Part shown: positions 24,053-31,852 of the stretch, one piece after another
Position numbering within the stretch: the first letter of the stretch is position 1
How the letters are laid out: the number at the start of each line of letters is the position of its first letter
Assembly (NCBI RefSeq): GCF_014641455.1
Contig: NZ_BMHT01000003.1
Coordinates: 615,921 to 679,920, forward strand
Direction of reading: 5' to 3'
Length of the DNA: 64,000 nt
DNA from: Hymenobacter cavernae
GTDB lineage: Bacteria > Bacteroidota > Bacteroidia > Cytophagales > Hymenobacteraceae
The notes under the pieces: model-generated
What the model saw: only the letters and a program-made list of their open reading frames with translations
Database searches by the model: none
What the model was told of the DNA's origin: nothing
Program-made: the position numbers and the translations under genes

Positions 24053-26785
24053 TTAATTACTCCTAAATGCCGTGCGGCGCAGCTCGTTGCCGATGGTGCG
24101 GTACAGCTGATAGGTGTTGGTGGCGGGGTCATACGTCATGTCGACCCCGGGGGCGCTGCTGGCGAAGGGCTGGCCGCTGAGCAGCCGGCCCTGCCCATCG
24201 TAGAGGTAGGCTTTGTGCGGACCAGGCTCGGTGAGCACAAATACGCGCCGCCCGTTGCCGAAGTCAAAATATTGCACCGGCCGGGCGCCGGACGTAACGA
24301 AGTTTTGGGTGAGCAGCTGGCGCCCCGTCGGCTCGAACAAACCTAGGTTGCCGCCATCCTCACGGACCACTACGTAGCTGCGCTGCTGCTGATCGGGCAC
24401 CAGCCGGAAGCGACTGGTGCGGCTCCAGGTCGCTACCCGGTTGCGGCTCACGATGTCGCCGCTGAGGTTGAAGCTCACCCGCTCGCCGTGCTGCGTGACC
24501 ACCGTCAGGCGACTGCGGCGCAGCGTGGGTCCAGTTTCCACGAAGGCCTCCGAATTAAGCCGCGCCCCCACGCTGATAGGAAAGCCCGGATACACGCTGC
24601 CTTGTTGGTCGAACGCATAGATGTAGCCATTTTCCAAGGGCACCACCAGCACGTCGCGCCCGCCCACCACCAGATAGCTAGGTTTGCCGGCCAAGCTGAA
24701 ATCCAGGCGCTTCGGCTGCCAGTTAGAGAAAATGTTGCCGTTGGTGTCGTACAGAAACAAGTTGCCGCCGCCGCCCGCAACCAGCAGCCGCGTGGGGCCG
24801 CTGCCCGCGGGCGAGGGCGTCAGGGAAGTAGCCTGCACGGTGTCGGGCAGGTTGAGCGGGAAGTTGGGGGCTTCGCGGCCGCGCTCATCCAGCAGGTGCA
24901 GACGGTCGGGCGTGGCGAACAACAAACCCGTGCCGCCCGCCAGGGGCAAGCGCCGCAACGGCTCCACGAGCGGCCCCGGCAACGAATCGGACCAGGCCAC
25001 GACGTTGTCGGGGGTGACGTAGTGCAGCACACGGGCTTCATCCTGCACCAGCACGCCGGGCGTGCGCGCGCCGGCCACCGGCACTAGCGCGGGCGTGCTG
25101 GTGAGCGGCGTTTTGAAGGTGAGCAGCGCCCCATCGTCGTTCTGCGCCTGCGCGCTGGCCACGGCAGTTCCGACGGCCGGGTGCCGCAAGATGAGCTGCG
25201 TAAAATACTGTGCGCCGACCTCGGCTTCGTTGGCGGCGGGCACAAACTGCCAGGCAATCTGCGGGAAGCGCTTCACCAGCGACTCACTGCGCAGCAGCCC
25301 CGCCCGGCGCTCTTCCACCAGCGCCCGCAGCAGCACATTCCAGCTGTTGCGCGTGTCCACGATGATGCTCAGGCGCGCCAAGGGCTGCATTTCCTGCAAA
25401 AAAGCGACCTGCGTGGGCGAGCGACTCCACACTTCGCCGGCTACTACATCGGTGAGCCACAGGCGCAACGCGGCGGCATCCTCCCCGAAAGCCAGATAGT
25501 TGCCGACCTGCACCACGGCCGGCATCTTGAAGCCCGCGAACGAGGAACCCAGCAACTGCGCCGGCAGCTCCGCCACGCCGGTCTGGTAGATCTGGTACGT
25601 GCCCACCCGCTCGAACGAAGGACTGGCGCCGACCGCCCGCCGCAACTGCCCCAAAAAGATGGCGGCCCGCGTCGGGTTGGCGCAATACGCCAACGCCAGC
25701 TTTGCCGGACTTTGGCGCGGCGACGCTGAAGCCAGGTAGCACAGCGCCGCCTCCTGCTCCAGCGAAGCCGCAATGCTATCGACCAGCGGCGCGGTCCGCA
25801 GCGAGATGGAATCGGGTGGCAGCGCCGGCGGCGTGCGGAGCGCGGCTACCGAACCTAGGCCTAGGTGCACCAGCACTGCCGTCCGAATCGACAGCACGTC
25901 GGCCATGCGGAGGCGTTGGGCCGGCTGGTCGCGCAGCTTCTGGTGCAGCGAGCCGCGGGCCGTTTCGGGGTTGGCAAACCCATTAAACAGAACCTTGTTG
26001 CCGGCGAGCTTCATTTCCAACTGACCGCTGCTGCTCAGACTGGTCAGGGTGGTTATGCCGGAAGCTAAGTCGGGGCGGAAAAACAGACCGAGGAACTGCG
26101 GCAGTCGCCGGTAGTTGATCAGCAGCGTGGCATCTACGTCTTTGAGCTGAAGGTAATCGGTACTCTGAAACTCGGCGGCGACGGTGGGAAGGTTGGGATG
26201 TTCGAGGCGGAGCACCACGGCTTCTACCAGGGCCGCATTAGCACTCAGCAGCAAGTGGTTGCGGTAGTTATAGAAGGTTATTCCCTCCCCCGTGCTTTTC
26301 ACCCGGATGTCGGTGAGCGTTTCGTCGTGGTAGTCGCGCGTGGTCACGAGGTAGTCAGGGTCGCGGGCCAGCGCATCGACCAGCGTCCGGACCTGCCGGT
26401 ATTCGCGCACCGTGCGGATTGGCACCTGAAACAGCACGTCGAAGGTGCCGGGGCTGGTGACGTGCACGGAGGTGAGCACCGTCTTACTGCCCAGAAAGCG
26501 CAGAAAGCTATTGCGCGTGTTGGTCAGGCTATCAACCAGCGTCACTTCATCTTCGAGCTGCTGGAAGTAGCGCACACCCATGAGGTTGTCCCAGAGCTGG
26601 GTTTCCTTCAGGTGGCGCACCAGCGTGGGGTGGTCGTGGGTGGCTAGCACCAGCACGGCGTCGTCGGGCACCAGCGTCCAGGGGTCGACGGGCGTGCGCG
26701 CCACGGTGTGCCGGTAGTACACGTAGGAGCCGAGGGCCGAAACCAACAGCACCCCAACCAGAAACACCAGTAGCTTATTCGACAT
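24053..26785 (-). CDS. Large membrane-anchored protein with DUF3352-like and beta-propeller parts
   Basis: A 910-residue protein with one N-terminal membrane anchor (residues 4-24) and the rest probably periplasmic. Residues 35-560 resemble the DUF3352 type (PDDAVLVLATHDHPTLVRHLKE, long alternating segments, no catalytic motif seen). Residues 600-900 look like a PQQ/WD-type propeller, with recurring units such as LFLYDTNGNIFSNWQ, YIYAFDQQGSVYPGFP and AYLYDGQGRLLSG. I do not recognise a function; a scaffolding role at the envelope is possible. It is a single gene with its own upstream spacer. Confidence 0.72.
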   Translation of the reverse strand: MSNKLLVFLVGVLLVSALGSYVYYRHTVARTPVDPWTLVPDDAVLVLATHDHPTLVRHLKETQLWDNLMGVRYFQQLEDEVTLVDSLTNTRNSFLRFLGSKTVLTSVHVTSPGTFDVLFQVPIRTVREYRQVRTLVDALARDPDYLVTTRDYHDETLTDIRVKSTGEGITFYNYRNHLLLSANAALVEAVVLRLEHPNLPTVAAEFQSTDYLQLKDVDATLLINYRRLPQFLGLFFRPDLASGITTLTSLSSSGQLEMKLAGNKVLFNGFANPETARGSLHQKLRDQPAQRLRMADVLSIRTAVLVHLGLGSVAALRTPPALPPDSISLRTAPLVDSIAASLEQEAALCYLASASPRQSPAKLALAYCANPTRAAIFLGQLRRAVGASPSFERVGTYQIYQTGVAELPAQLLGSSFAGFKMPAVVQVGNYLAFGEDAAALRLWLTDVVAGEVWSRSPTQVAFLQEMQPLARLSIIVDTRNSWNVLLRALVEERRAGLLRSESLVKRFPQIAWQFVPAANEAEVGAQYFTQLILRHPAVGTAVASAQAQNDDGALLTFKTPLTSTPALVPVAGARTPGVLVQDEARVLHYVTPDNVVAWSDSLPGPLVEPLRRLPLAGGTGLLFATPDRLHLLDERGREAPNFPLNLPDTVQATSLTPSPAGSGPTRLLVAGGGGNLFLYDTNGNIFSNWQPKRLDFSLAGKPSYLVVGGRDVLVVPLENGYIYAFDQQGSVYPGFPISVGARLNSEAFVETGPTLRRSRLTVVTQHGERVSFNLSGDIVSRNRVATWSRTSRFRLVPDQQQRSYVVVREDGGNLGLFEPTGRQLLTQNFVTSGARPVQYFDFGNGRRVFVLTEPGPHKAYLYDGQGRLLSGQPFASSAPGVDMTYDPATNTYQLYRTIGNELRRTAFRSN

Positions 26786-26868
26786 TCAGGGGTGGGAAGA
26801 GCAACAGAACCGCAAAAGTAGCTTAGCTATTCGAATAGGTACGCGGGAAGGTTGCGGGCGGCCAAGCT

Positions 26869-26987
26869 CGTATAGAGACGCGACACATCGCGTCGCGTCG
26901 TTGAACGACTGAAATTGCACCGGGCAAGAACAACCTAGGTAAACAACATCCGCAACGAGGAGGAGACACAAGTATGTGTCTCTACAC
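26869..26987. repeat. REP family D element
   Basis: An imperfect inverted repeat: TAGAGACGCGACACATCGCG at the left and GAGACACAAGTATGTGTCTCTA at the right, with the family-A word CGTTGAACGA and a CCTAGG (26934) between. Seen once in the window. Confidence 0.65.
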
Positions 26988-27012
26988 TGTTTATGGAGCA
27001 CATAAACTAGGT

Positions 27013-27030
27013 ATCACATTTATATGTGAT
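27013..27030. promoter_or_regulatory. 18-bp palindrome ATCACATTTATATGTGAT
   Basis: ATCACAT and ATGTGAT are perfect complements around TTAT. It shares the TCACAT...ATGTGA half-sites with 9709-9724, suggesting one regulator acts on the cytochrome/ATPase spacer and on the metalloprotease cluster. Confidence 0.45.
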
Positions 27031-27435
27031 TGACAGTGAGCAAGTATTGCTGTTCCTTTACAACACGTTACGTATCCGTTCCGCCGCTTCTTCTTTCTGT
27101 TCTCAAGGGTATTTTCACACCTGATACCCTTCCATCCTGCCGCGCAGGATCTGATAGCCTTCGGCTTCCCGGCAGCCGGTTTTCCGGCTCCCGGCTACTA
27201 TCCAACACCTACTTTCTCGCGCTGACCTTCGGCTTTATCGCCTGAATCTGTCAGCCACTCTCCCCTATTGGCTGCGCCTCATGGCGCCAGGCGCCCGCGC
27301 CAGCCATTCAGGCCGAATGGCTGGGGTGACTTTCCCTCCGCTACATCCGACCGCAACTTCTCGCAGGCTTCCCAGGCCCACCTGGGCTTGCTGCGCATTT
27401 CCCACCCCTTTTACCCATTATAACCTTATAATCTC

Positions 27436-28551
27436 ATGAATAAGAGCGAAAAACAGCTCCGCGACACCTTGGCCAAAATCGCCAAGTTAGCCAGCTCCAT
27501 TGTTGCGAGCGGCGACACCTCGGAGCAAAGCACTGGCCACGACAGCAGCAACGGCAGCTCCGATAGCGCCACCGCTGACATTCCGGCCGCGGCCAACCTA
27601 GGTTGCGGCATCAAGCAAGTACCGGAGCGCCTGCGGGTGAAAGCGGCCGAAACGGCCACGCGCATCAACCCCGTCAATGCGCCTTCGCTGGCCGCACTGG
27701 GCGGCGACGCGGCCGCGGCCGTGTCGGACCCGCAGTTTCTGACTTTGCTCACCAGCAAGTACTGGGGGCCTTCGCCGCGCGTGCTCACGGTGAGCTTTAT
27801 GGAGGCCACTCCTGCCGATCTGCGGGCGCGCATTGTCAGCCACCTGAATGCCTGGAGCAAAACTGGCTGCATTTCCTTCCGCGAAACGACCGGCATCGGC
27901 CAGATCCGCATCTCGCGCGGGGCGGGTGGCTACTGGTCATACCTAGGTACGGACGTGCTACTGATTCCGCAGAACAAGCCCACGATGAACCTGCAAGGCT
28001 TCACAATGAATACGCCCGAATCAGAGTACAAGCGCGTGGTGCGGCACGAGGCGGGGCACACCCTGGGTTTCCCGCACGAGCACATGCGCCAGGAGCTGAT
28101 TTCCCGCATCGATCCGCAGAAAGCCTACGCCTACTTCTGGCAGACCCAGGGCTGGAACAAAGCCACCGTGGATGCGCAGGTGCTTACGCCCCTCAAAAAC
28201 ACGGAGATTGTGGGTACGCTCGCCGACCAGACCTCCATCATGTGCTACCAGCTGCCGGGCTCTATTACTAAAGACGGCAAACCGATTCTGGGCGGCATCG
28301 ACATCAATCTGCTGGATTATGCCTACGTGGCCAGCATCTACCCCAAGCTTCCTTTTCATACGTCGGCACAACACTCTGATGATCATACACATATGCACGA
28401 TCATTCGACCGAAGATTGGTCGATGGAGGAAGACGTGCCGGACGAAGCTATTACCGCCGCCGCGCAGGCTACGCTTGCGCCCGTCGAATCGTCGGAGGAC
28501 AGCATGGACGTGTATGCGAGCAGCGCCAACGGCGTCGCCGCGGAGGTGTAG
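27436..28551 (+). CDS. Astacin-like (M12A) zinc metalloprotease without signal peptide
   Basis: A 371-residue protein. The catalytic domain spans about 105-325, with the extended astacin zinc motif HEAGHTLGFPHEH at 204-216 and a Met-turn SIMCY at 267-271, where tyrosine is the fifth astacin-type ligand. Residues 1-100 are a charged helix followed by a Ser/Asp-rich linker, and no signal peptide, lipobox or membrane segment is seen, which is unusual because astacins act outside the cell. Residues 325-371 are acidic and His-rich (DHTHMHDHS). A pro-region cysteine (C57 in NLGCGIK) could act as a latency switch; that is speculation. It heads a three-gene same-strand cluster. Confidence 0.85.
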   Translation: MNKSEKQLRDTLAKIAKLASSIVASGDTSEQSTGHDSSNGSSDSATADIPAAANLGCGIKQVPERLRVKAAETATRINPVNAPSLAALGGDAAAAVSDPQFLTLLTSKYWGPSPRVLTVSFMEATPADLRARIVSHLNAWSKTGCISFRETTGIGQIRISRGAGGYWSYLGTDVLLIPQNKPTMNLQGFTMNTPESEYKRVVRHEAGHTLGFPHEHMRQELISRIDPQKAYAYFWQTQGWNKATVDAQVLTPLKNTEIVGTLADQTSIMCYQLPGSITKDGKPILGGIDINLLDYAYVASIYPKLPFHTSAQHSDDHTHMHDHSTEDWSMEEDVPDEAITAAAQATLAPVESSEDSMDVYASSANGVAAEV

Positions 28552-28637
28552 GACGCGGCCTGCCGTACCTAGGCCAACCTAGCTTTTACCGCCTAACCTA
28601 TTCATCCTTAGTAGTTAATCCTTAATAAACCACCACG

Positions 28638-30791
28638 ATGCCAGACAACAAATCCAAAGTTCTCGACCCCGGCGCCATAGACGTTGCGCTGCACGTTGAC
28701 CGGCCGGGGCCGATGCCAGCCGCGGCGCCCGTGACGGATAGCGTGACCCAGGTTCTCAGCGCCGGGCCGGTGGGCTCGAAGCTGAACATTGCCGTGCTGG
28801 GCGACGGTTTTGCTGCCGCCGATCAGGACGCCTATAACCTGAAAGTGCAGCAGCTTCTGATGGATGGCGTGTTCGGACACGACTACTTCTACGAAGATAA
28901 TCAGGCGTTTAACATTTTCCGGGTTAATCTGATTTCCAAGGAATCGGGCATGAGCACCCGTAAGTACAACGAGAACGGCACCCCCGACGCCCCCAAGGAC
29001 GACAGCATCATCAGCACCACGATGAAGGACACGGCCCTGAAGTACATCTTCAGCGGCTCGTGGGCGCACTGCTGGCTGGAGGGCTCCGCTACCACGTCGG
29101 CGCTGGTGCAGGCGGCGCTCAATAAGTGGGTACCCGACTATGACCTGGTAGTTGTGCTCCTGAACGACCCTAGGTTTGGTGGCTGCGGCGGTGGCGGCTT
29201 CCAGATTGTTTCCTTGGGCATCGGCTGGGAAGTGCTGGCCCACGAGTTTGGTCACGGCACGGGCGGCATGGCCGACGAATATTGCACCACCAACGTGTAC
29301 TCGGGCGGCGAGCCGGGCGCCGTGAACGTGACCGTTAACACGAACCGCAACACGCTTAAGTGGCGCAACTTCATCAACCCGAGCACGCCCATTCCGACCG
29401 GCACGGGCAACTGTGCCGGCTACACGGCTGGCGCGAAACCTGCCAGCTGGAGCGACTCGCAGGACGTGGGCCTGTTTGAGGGCGGCGGCACCAACAACCG
29501 GGGCATGTACCGCCCGGTGATTAACTGCCGGATGCGCGGCAACTCGCCCGAGTTCTGCCCGATTTGCTATACCACGCTCAAAAATAAGATGCACCCCTAC
29601 ACCGGGCGCACCTTCCTGAAGTGCTACGCCGGCGACTTCAACGGCGACGGCCGGAGCGACCTGCTCATGCACAACGGCAACTCCATCATAATCTGCCGCT
29701 CCAACGGTGCTCAGCTTGATGTGGTGTTCAGCGCCGTGGAGCGGGTGCCGGGCTCGTGGCAGTTCAAACCCAATGACCGCTTTTACATCGGCGACTTCAA
29801 CGGCGACGGCAAAGACGAAGTAGCCGTGTTCAACGGCTCCGATTGGAGCATGGAGTACCTAGGTCTGCTGGCTGATGATGGCAAAAACGGCCTCAAGCTG
29901 ATTGCCCGCTACGACAACACCATGCCGAACTGGGACTTCAAAAAAGATGACCAGTTCTTCGTAGCCGATTTCAACGGCGACGGCAAGAAAGACCTGATCG
30001 TGTTCAATGGCACCAACTGGAGCATGCCGTACCTAGGTATGCTGCAATGCTCGGGCACCGGCTTCAGCCTCGTGCGCCGCTACGACGGCAACTTTGCCGG
30101 CTGGCAAATGACGGCCGGCGACAAATTCTACGTGGGCGATTTCGACGGCGACGGCAAACAGGATTTGTACGTGTTCAACGGCGACAACTGGTCGATTCCG
30201 TACCTGGCCATGCACCGCAGCACCGGCAACGCCTTCACGATGGTGAAGCGCTACGACGCCAACCTGGCCGGCTGGAACATGACCAAAGGCGACAAGTTTT
30301 ACCCCGGCGACTTCAACGGCGACGGCAAAACGGATCTGTACGTGTTCAACGGCGAAAACTGGAGCATGGCGTACCTGGCCATGATGGCTTCCAATGGCGC
30401 GGCCGTTTCGATGACGCGGCGCTACGACGGCAACGCGCCGGGCTGGCAGATGCGCAAAAACGATCAGCACTACGTAGCCGAAATCAGCGGCGACAAGAAA
30501 GCAGACCTGTTCGTGTACAACGCTACCGATTGGGGCAAGGAGTACCTCGGCACCATGGTTTCGGACGGCGCCAACCTGGCCTGCGCCTGGAAGGAGGACT
30601 GGGTGGGCGAGTGGAACCTAGGTTCCGTGGACCGCTTCATCCCGTGCAACTTCGAGGGAGCGGCCGGCAAGCGCGACCTGTTTGTGCATAACCAGAACTG
30701 GTTTGGCATGATCAAGGCCACGCCCACGCTGACGTTGCAAAAGCTTTATTACAAGTATATTCACAACTACCGCTACGGCCGGAACTGGTAA
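28638..30791 (+). CDS. M64-type metalloprotease fused to a seven-repeat FG-GAP propeller
   Basis: A 717-residue protein. Residues 45-330 match M64 (IgA-peptidase-like) zinc peptidases, with HEFGHGTGGMADEY at 202-215, the M64 form HExGHxxxxxADEY. A cysteine-rich stretch (NCRMRGNSPEFCPICY) closes this domain. Residues about 333-690 hold seven repeats of about 57 residues built on GDFNGDGKxDLyVFNGxNWSMxYL, calcium-binding FG-GAP/VCBS units that would form a seven-bladed propeller; repeats 6 and 7 are degenerate. As in its upstream neighbour, no signal peptide is visible and no type IX secretion tail is present. The substrate is unknown. Confidence 0.85.
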   Translation: MPDNKSKVLDPGAIDVALHVDRPGPMPAAAPVTDSVTQVLSAGPVGSKLNIAVLGDGFAAADQDAYNLKVQQLLMDGVFGHDYFYEDNQAFNIFRVNLISKESGMSTRKYNENGTPDAPKDDSIISTTMKDTALKYIFSGSWAHCWLEGSATTSALVQAALNKWVPDYDLVVVLLNDPRFGGCGGGGFQIVSLGIGWEVLAHEFGHGTGGMADEYCTTNVYSGGEPGAVNVTVNTNRNTLKWRNFINPSTPIPTGTGNCAGYTAGAKPASWSDSQDVGLFEGGGTNNRGMYRPVINCRMRGNSPEFCPICYTTLKNKMHPYTGRTFLKCYAGDFNGDGRSDLLMHNGNSIIICRSNGAQLDVVFSAVERVPGSWQFKPNDRFYIGDFNGDGKDEVAVFNGSDWSMEYLGLLADDGKNGLKLIARYDNTMPNWDFKKDDQFFVADFNGDGKKDLIVFNGTNWSMPYLGMLQCSGTGFSLVRRYDGNFAGWQMTAGDKFYVGDFDGDGKQDLYVFNGDNWSIPYLAMHRSTGNAFTMVKRYDANLAGWNMTKGDKFYPGDFNGDGKTDLYVFNGENWSMAYLAMMASNGAAVSMTRRYDGNAPGWQMRKNDQHYVAEISGDKKADLFVYNATDWGKEYLGTMVSDGANLACAWKEDWVGEWNLGSVDRFIPCNFEGAAGKRDLFVHNQNWFGMIKATPTLTLQKLYYKYIHNYRYGRNW

Positions 30792-30793
30792 GC

Positions 30794-30802
30794 AAGGAGG
30801 TG
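30794..30802 (+). promoter_or_regulatory. Strong Shine-Dalgarno site AAGGAGGTG
   Basis: A nine-base match to the anti-Shine-Dalgarno, four bases before the ATG at 30807. Such sites are rare in Bacteroidota genes and none of the other starts in this window has one as strong. It fixes the start of the third gene in the metalloprotease cluster. Confidence 0.8.
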
Positions 30803-30806
30803 TACG

Positions 30807-31562
30807 ATGAACAGAAAATCAATCCGCGGTATTTACGCTAAACCCATGGACGCCGCCGCCCGTCCGATTATCGAAAACGCCAAGCTGCCCACCATGGCTG
30901 ATGCCATGGCCCCCATGCAGCAAGCACCAGCCCGCGACGCCAACTCCCGCCTGATGGATGATGCGCAGCCGCCTACAGTCGATACCTCCAAGCCCTCGAT
31001 GGGCGCGTTTACTGTGGACCAGGCCGGCCCGATTCGCGTGGTGCCGCGCGTGCTTCCCGACCAAGAACCCAGGCTGACGCGCGCCACACTTGATACCTCG
31101 TATGTGGTGCTGCGCATGCGCGTGCAAGATGGTAAGATGGCCGTAATTGGCTCCAAACGTGTAGATGGTCCGCTGCTAGCCGAAGAGGAAATCGTGCAGG
31201 ATGGCCTGACCTACGAAGCCCTGATCGACGACAAGCGGCTAAGTATCGGCTCGGTACCGGATTATGGCGAGCAGCGCAGCTACCCGCGCCCCGGCACTAC
31301 CGAACACTACGTCACGGTGCTACCTAGCTTCGACTTCAACCTGCGCGTACCCAGCGAACGGATCAGCTTGCAGGATTTACCGAAGCTGAAGATTTCGCTG
31401 TATCGGTTCAAAGTGCCGGTGCCCGATCTGAAGCTAGGTCCGCAGCCCCTGCGCGCCCAACTCGACCAAGAGGTGCGCGTGGTGGCGGAGCTGAACGGCA
31501 TTCAGGTCGCGAAGCTCCCCAGCGACGTGCAGGAAGTAGTGCGCCGGGCCTTCACTCGGTGA
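30807..31562 (+). CDS. Unknown protein of the metalloprotease cluster
   Basis: A 251-residue protein I do not recognise. Residues 1-85 are low in order, rich in Pro, Ala and Met, with repeated short acidic words (NAKLPTMADAM, DDAQPPTVDTSKP). Residues 85-250 look like a folded beta-rich domain (TSYVVLRMRVQDGKMAVIGSK, HYVTVLPSFDFNLRV). No signal peptide or membrane segment. It starts 15 bases after the M64 gene behind a very strong ribosome binding site, so it is probably made at a high or fixed ratio to the proteases; an inhibitor, chaperone or targeting factor would fit, but this is inference only. Confidence 0.75.
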   Translation: MNRKSIRGIYAKPMDAAARPIIENAKLPTMADAMAPMQQAPARDANSRLMDDAQPPTVDTSKPSMGAFTVDQAGPIRVVPRVLPDQEPRLTRATLDTSYVVLRMRVQDGKMAVIGSKRVDGPLLAEEEIVQDGLTYEALIDDKRLSIGSVPDYGEQRSYPRPGTTEHYVTVLPSFDFNLRVPSERISLQDLPKLKISLYRFKVPVPDLKLGPQPLRAQLDQEVRVVAELNGIQVAKLPSDVQEVVRRAFTR

Positions 31563-31576
31563 AGTAGCCCGCACGC

Positions 31577-31742
31577 TGTAGTTCGCGTATCGTTGAACAG
31601 TGTAGCGCGAAGCTCCCGCTTCGCGCCTCGTTGAACGATAACCGTTGTTACTAACCTAGGTGCAAGTCGTTCAACGATACGCGAAGCGGGAGCTTCGCGC
31701 TACACTGTTCAACGAGGCACTAAGCGCAGGCTTCGCACTACA
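31577..31742. repeat. REP family A element (copy 2), nested
   Basis: The family-A core TGTAGCGCGAAGCTCCCGCT and its complement lie inside outer partial copies (GTAGTTCGCGTATCGTTGAAC at the left, GCGCAGGCTTCGCACTAC at the right). A CCTAGG sits in the loop at 31655. Confidence 0.82.
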
Positions 31743-31748
31743 TTTTCC

Positions 31749-31783
31749 AAGCTCCACCAGGCCGCGCGGCTTGGTGGAGCTTT
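31749..31783 (+). terminator. Terminator after the metalloprotease cluster
   Basis: The stem AAGCTCCACCA pairs with TGGTGGAGCTT, extended by GGCC-type pairs, followed by a T-rich stretch. It ends the three-gene cluster before the permease promoter. Confidence 0.78.
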
Positions 31784-31814
31784 GCTTTTGTTGTGGTTGC
31801 CGCCGGCGTTGTAG

Positions 31815-31822
31815 TATCTTCC
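31815..31822 (+). promoter_or_regulatory. Permease promoter
   Basis: TATCTTCC, two bases from TAnnTTTG, 31 bases before the chosen ATG. Confidence 0.35.
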
Positions 31823-31852
31823 GCGCTGATAAAACCACTACTATCCTCACGT

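Larger units (their letters stand above)
26786..27435. other. 650-base gene-free region with a repeat, an operator-like palindrome and a structured leader
   Basis: From left to right: a REP family D element (26869-26987), the palindrome at 27013-27030, then about 400 bases to the metalloprotease ATG that are rich in short stable stems, for example AAGGGTAT/ATACCCTT (27105-27131), AGCCGGTTTTCCGGCT (about 27174-27189) and GCCATTCAGGCCGAATGGC (27303-27321). Open frames here have no family resemblance. The last part most resembles a long structured 5-prime leader or a small RNA. Confidence 0.5.

Noticed and set aside
27030-27245. A 71-codon frame in the leader of the protease cluster
   Set aside because: No family resemblance, and the region is better explained by successive hairpins.
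28608-29672. A 354-codon open frame on the minus strand inside the M64 protease gene
   Set aside because: It is the mirror of a GC-rich, repeat-containing gene with clear HEFGH and FG-GAP motifs; the antisense product is Val/Ala/His-rich and resembles nothing.
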